A DNA stretch of 6,707 bases. Source: Pseudomonadota bacterium. GTDB taxonomy: Bacteria; Pseudomonadota; Alphaproteobacteria; Rs-D84. The DNA lies in contig JAUNMD010000053.1 of NCBI GenBank assembly GCA_030531915.1, positions 1 through 6,707 on the forward strand, written 5' to 3'. The notes under the pieces were generated by a model. It saw only the letters and a list, made by a program, of their open reading frames with translations. It searched no databases and was not told the origin of the DNA. How positions within the stretch are numbered: position 1 is the first letter of the stretch; each line of letters starts with the position of its first letter. The position numbers and the translations under genes were made by a program. Positions 5,672 to 6,707 of the stretch are shown here, in pieces.

Positions 5672-5674
5672 GAT
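5646..5674 (+). promoter_or_regulatory. Probable rpsD promoter, inside the end of the PHP gene
   Basis: TTGATT (5646-5651) and TAAGAT (5669-5674) are separated by 17 nt. The -10 includes the TAA stop codon of the PHP gene. Initiation near 5681 would give a leader of about 108 nt. The same -35 hexamer with the same spacing occurs before trpS. Confidence 0.5.
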
Positions 5675-5704
5675 ACCACCCGCTGGACAATCAGAACTGA
5701 TTAC

Positions 5705-5730
5705 TGCGACGATGGTTTTTTGGCATCGCA
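5705..5730 (+). promoter_or_regulatory. Hairpin in the rpsD leader
   Basis: TGC (5705-5707) and GATG (5711-5714), with GAC bulged, pair with CATCGCA (5724-5730) around a T-rich 9-nt loop. A smaller hairpin, AATCA/TGATT, lies just before it at about 5689-5702. S4 represses its own synthesis through leader RNA in several bacteria, so a regulatory role is conceivable. I see no match to a known S4 leader. Confidence 0.25.
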
Positions 5731-5789
5731 CGCGATAAGGAATCTGTGAAAAATCTGGCACCTAAAAACCAAAAACAAAGGATAATATT

Positions 5790-6422
5790 ATGGCAAGAGC
5801 AGGCGCGAAACGCAGCACTCGTAAATTGAAAATCGCCCGCAGTTTGGGCGTGAACCTGTGGGGTCAGGCAAAATCTCCATTTAACAAACGTAAATACAAA
5901 CCTGGTCAGCATGGGCCAACATCTCGTGGTGGCAATTCGTCTGATTACGCAAAACAGATGCGCGCAAAACAGACATTAAAGGGTTACTATGGCAACATCG
6001 GTGAAAAGAAGTTCCGTGCATATTATTTGGAAGCAGATAATATGAAGGGTGACACACCAGATAACTTGATTGGTTTGCTGGAACGTCGTTTGGACGCCGT
6101 TGTGTATCGTGCAAAATTGGCACCAACCGTCTTTGCATCACGCCAGTTGGTCAGCCACGGTCACATCTATGTCAATGGCAAACGCGTTAAAATCGCATCT
6201 TATCAGGTAAAACCAGGTGACGTTATCACCGTCAGCGAAAAAGCAAAACAGATGCCATTGGTTGTTTTGGCACTGGAATCTGCGGAACGCAACTGGCCGG
6301 ATTACATCAACGTGGACAGCGCAAATTTCACAGCGACATTTGCACGTGTTCCATCATTCGAAGATGTTCCATACCCAGTTCAGATGTTCCCAGAATTGGT
6401 TGTCGAATTTTATTCTCGTTAA
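5790..6422 (+). CDS. rpsD: 30S ribosomal protein S4
   Basis: Primary 16S rRNA-binding protein needed early in assembly of the small subunit. It is 210 residues, close to the usual 205. Seen: KYKPGQHGPTSRGG (35-48), MRAKQTLKGYYGNI (57-70), then the S4 RNA-binding domain at about 97-155 (LLERRLDAVVYRAKLAPT, RQLVSHGHIYVNGKRV, KPGDVITV). The C-terminus VPYPVQMFPELVVEFYSR is typical of alphaproteobacteria. No Cys cluster is present at the N-terminus, so this is the zinc-free form. AAAGGA (5777-5782) lies 7 nt before the ATG. It has its own promoter and terminator and stands apart from the rpsM-rpsK-rpoA cluster, as is usual in alphaproteobacteria. Confidence 0.98.
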   Translation: MARAGAKRSTRKLKIARSLGVNLWGQAKSPFNKRKYKPGQHGPTSRGGNSSDYAKQMRAKQTLKGYYGNIGEKKFRAYYLEADNMKGDTPDNLIGLLERRLDAVVYRAKLAPTVFASRQLVSHGHIYVNGKRVKIASYQVKPGDVITVSEKAKQMPLVVLALESAERNWPDYINVDSANFTATFARVPSFEDVPYPVQMFPELVVEFYSR

Positions 6423-6450
6423 AGATAATAAAAATCGAAACGATTATGAA

Positions 6451-6476
6451 AAACGCGCCGAAATGGCGCGTTTTTT
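6451..6476 (+). terminator. Intrinsic terminator of rpsD
   Basis: AAACGCGCC (6451-6459), loop GAAAT, GGCGCGTTT (6465-6473), with the T-run at 6471-6476. A smaller hairpin, AATCG/CGATT, lies at 6433-6445 between the stop codon and the terminator. Confidence 0.92.
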
Positions 6477-6479
6477 ATT

Positions 6480-6508
6480 TTGATTTTTATACATAAATAT
6501 CGTATCAT
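6480..6508 (+). promoter_or_regulatory. Probable trpS promoter
   Basis: TTGATT (6480-6485) and TATCAT (6503-6508, 5/6) are exactly 17 nt apart. Initiation near 6515 leaves a leader of about 25 nt. There is therefore no room for an attenuator of the kind proposed for lysS. Confidence 0.6.
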
Positions 6509-6539
6509 TTAACACAAGAAAAATACAGAGAGTATCACT

Positions 6540-6707
6540 ATGTCCAATGATATTATTTTAACTGGTATTCGTCCGACCGGCCCGCTGCATATCGGGCACA
6601 TGGTTGGCGCATTGATGCCGAATATTGCAATCCAGAACGCCGGCGGCTATGAAAAAATGTACGCCATGATTGCCGATGCCCAGGGGCTGACCGATAATTT
6701 TGATAAT
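6540..6707 (+). CDS. trpS: Tryptophanyl-tRNA synthetase, N-terminal 56 residues only
   Basis: Class I synthetase charging tRNA-Trp; the gene runs off the right edge. Seen: ILTGIRPTGPLHIGHMVGAL (6-25), with the class I signature HIGH at 17-20 in the TrpRS context G-I-(R/Q)-P-T-G, then YAMIADAQGLTDNFDN (41-56), which matches the TrpRS A-D-x-Q-x-L-T-D-N-F-D-N stretch. TyrRS has a different lead-in to its HIGH motif, which argues against that alternative. Many bacterial TrpRS have TIGN here; the HIGH form belongs to another bacterial TrpRS branch. The ribosome-binding site is weak (GAGAG at 6528-6532, 7 nt before the ATG). Confidence 0.93.
   Translation, partial: MSNDIILTGIRPTGPLHIGHMVGALMPNIAIQNAGGYEKMYAMIADAQGLTDNFDN

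Noticed and set aside
5716..5721. T-run after the PHP gene as a terminator
   Set aside because: The preceding hairpin (AATCA/TGATT) is short, AT-rich and too far upstream; the T-run is the loop of another hairpin.

Overview
The window is compact bacterial DNA. It holds seven protein-coding genes, two of them cut by the window edges, plus one probable leader peptide. The S4 protein has the sequence character of an alphaproteobacterium: it starts directly with KRSTRKLKIAR, has no zinc Cys cluster, and ends in VPYPVQMFPELVVEFYSR. TTG-rich leucine usage, AT-rich spacers and very short gaps suggest a small-genome, perhaps host-associated, member. The finer lineage cannot be fixed by reading alone. 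Nothing looks like a phage, an insertion sequence or a CRISPR array.

Layout. On the minus strand, 1-288 is the N-terminus of a HlyD/YbhG-type membrane fusion protein, read leftwards out of the window. An AT-rich divergent region (289-662) follows. It carries a 38-bp imperfect palindrome, a probable plus-strand promoter, a ten-codon ORF with three Lys codons, and a strong intrinsic terminator placed just ahead of lysS. Next is an apparent two-gene operon: a class II lysyl-tRNA synthetase, and 15 nt later an unnamed 468-residue protein. The middle of that protein resembles a very divergent RelA/SpoT nucleotidyltransferase domain. A terminator closes the operon. Then come a cold-shock-domain protein with a long charged tail and its own terminator, a short structured-looking spacer, a lemA gene overlapping a PHP-family phosphatase gene, monocistronic rpsD with promoter and terminator, and the first 56 codons of trpS with its own promoter.

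Main point of interest. The lysS leader has the parts of a ribosome-mediated transcription attenuator. The leader peptide is MKMLNLKKFL. Two bases after its stop is a segment (580-587) that can pair 7 of 8 with the 5' arm of the terminator (605-612), as an antiterminator. The terminator itself is at 604-632. A ribosome stalled at the Lys codons would leave the antiterminator arm free; a ribosome at the stop codon would cover it. If real, lysine (charged tRNA-Lys) would control a LysRS gene and a RelA/SpoT-like partner together. This is an inference from arrangement and has not been tested.

The remaining genes are ordinary housekeeping functions: translation (lysS, rpsD, trpS), RNA binding (csp), envelope (hlyD-like, lemA) and a metal-dependent phosphatase, possibly for histidine biosynthesis.
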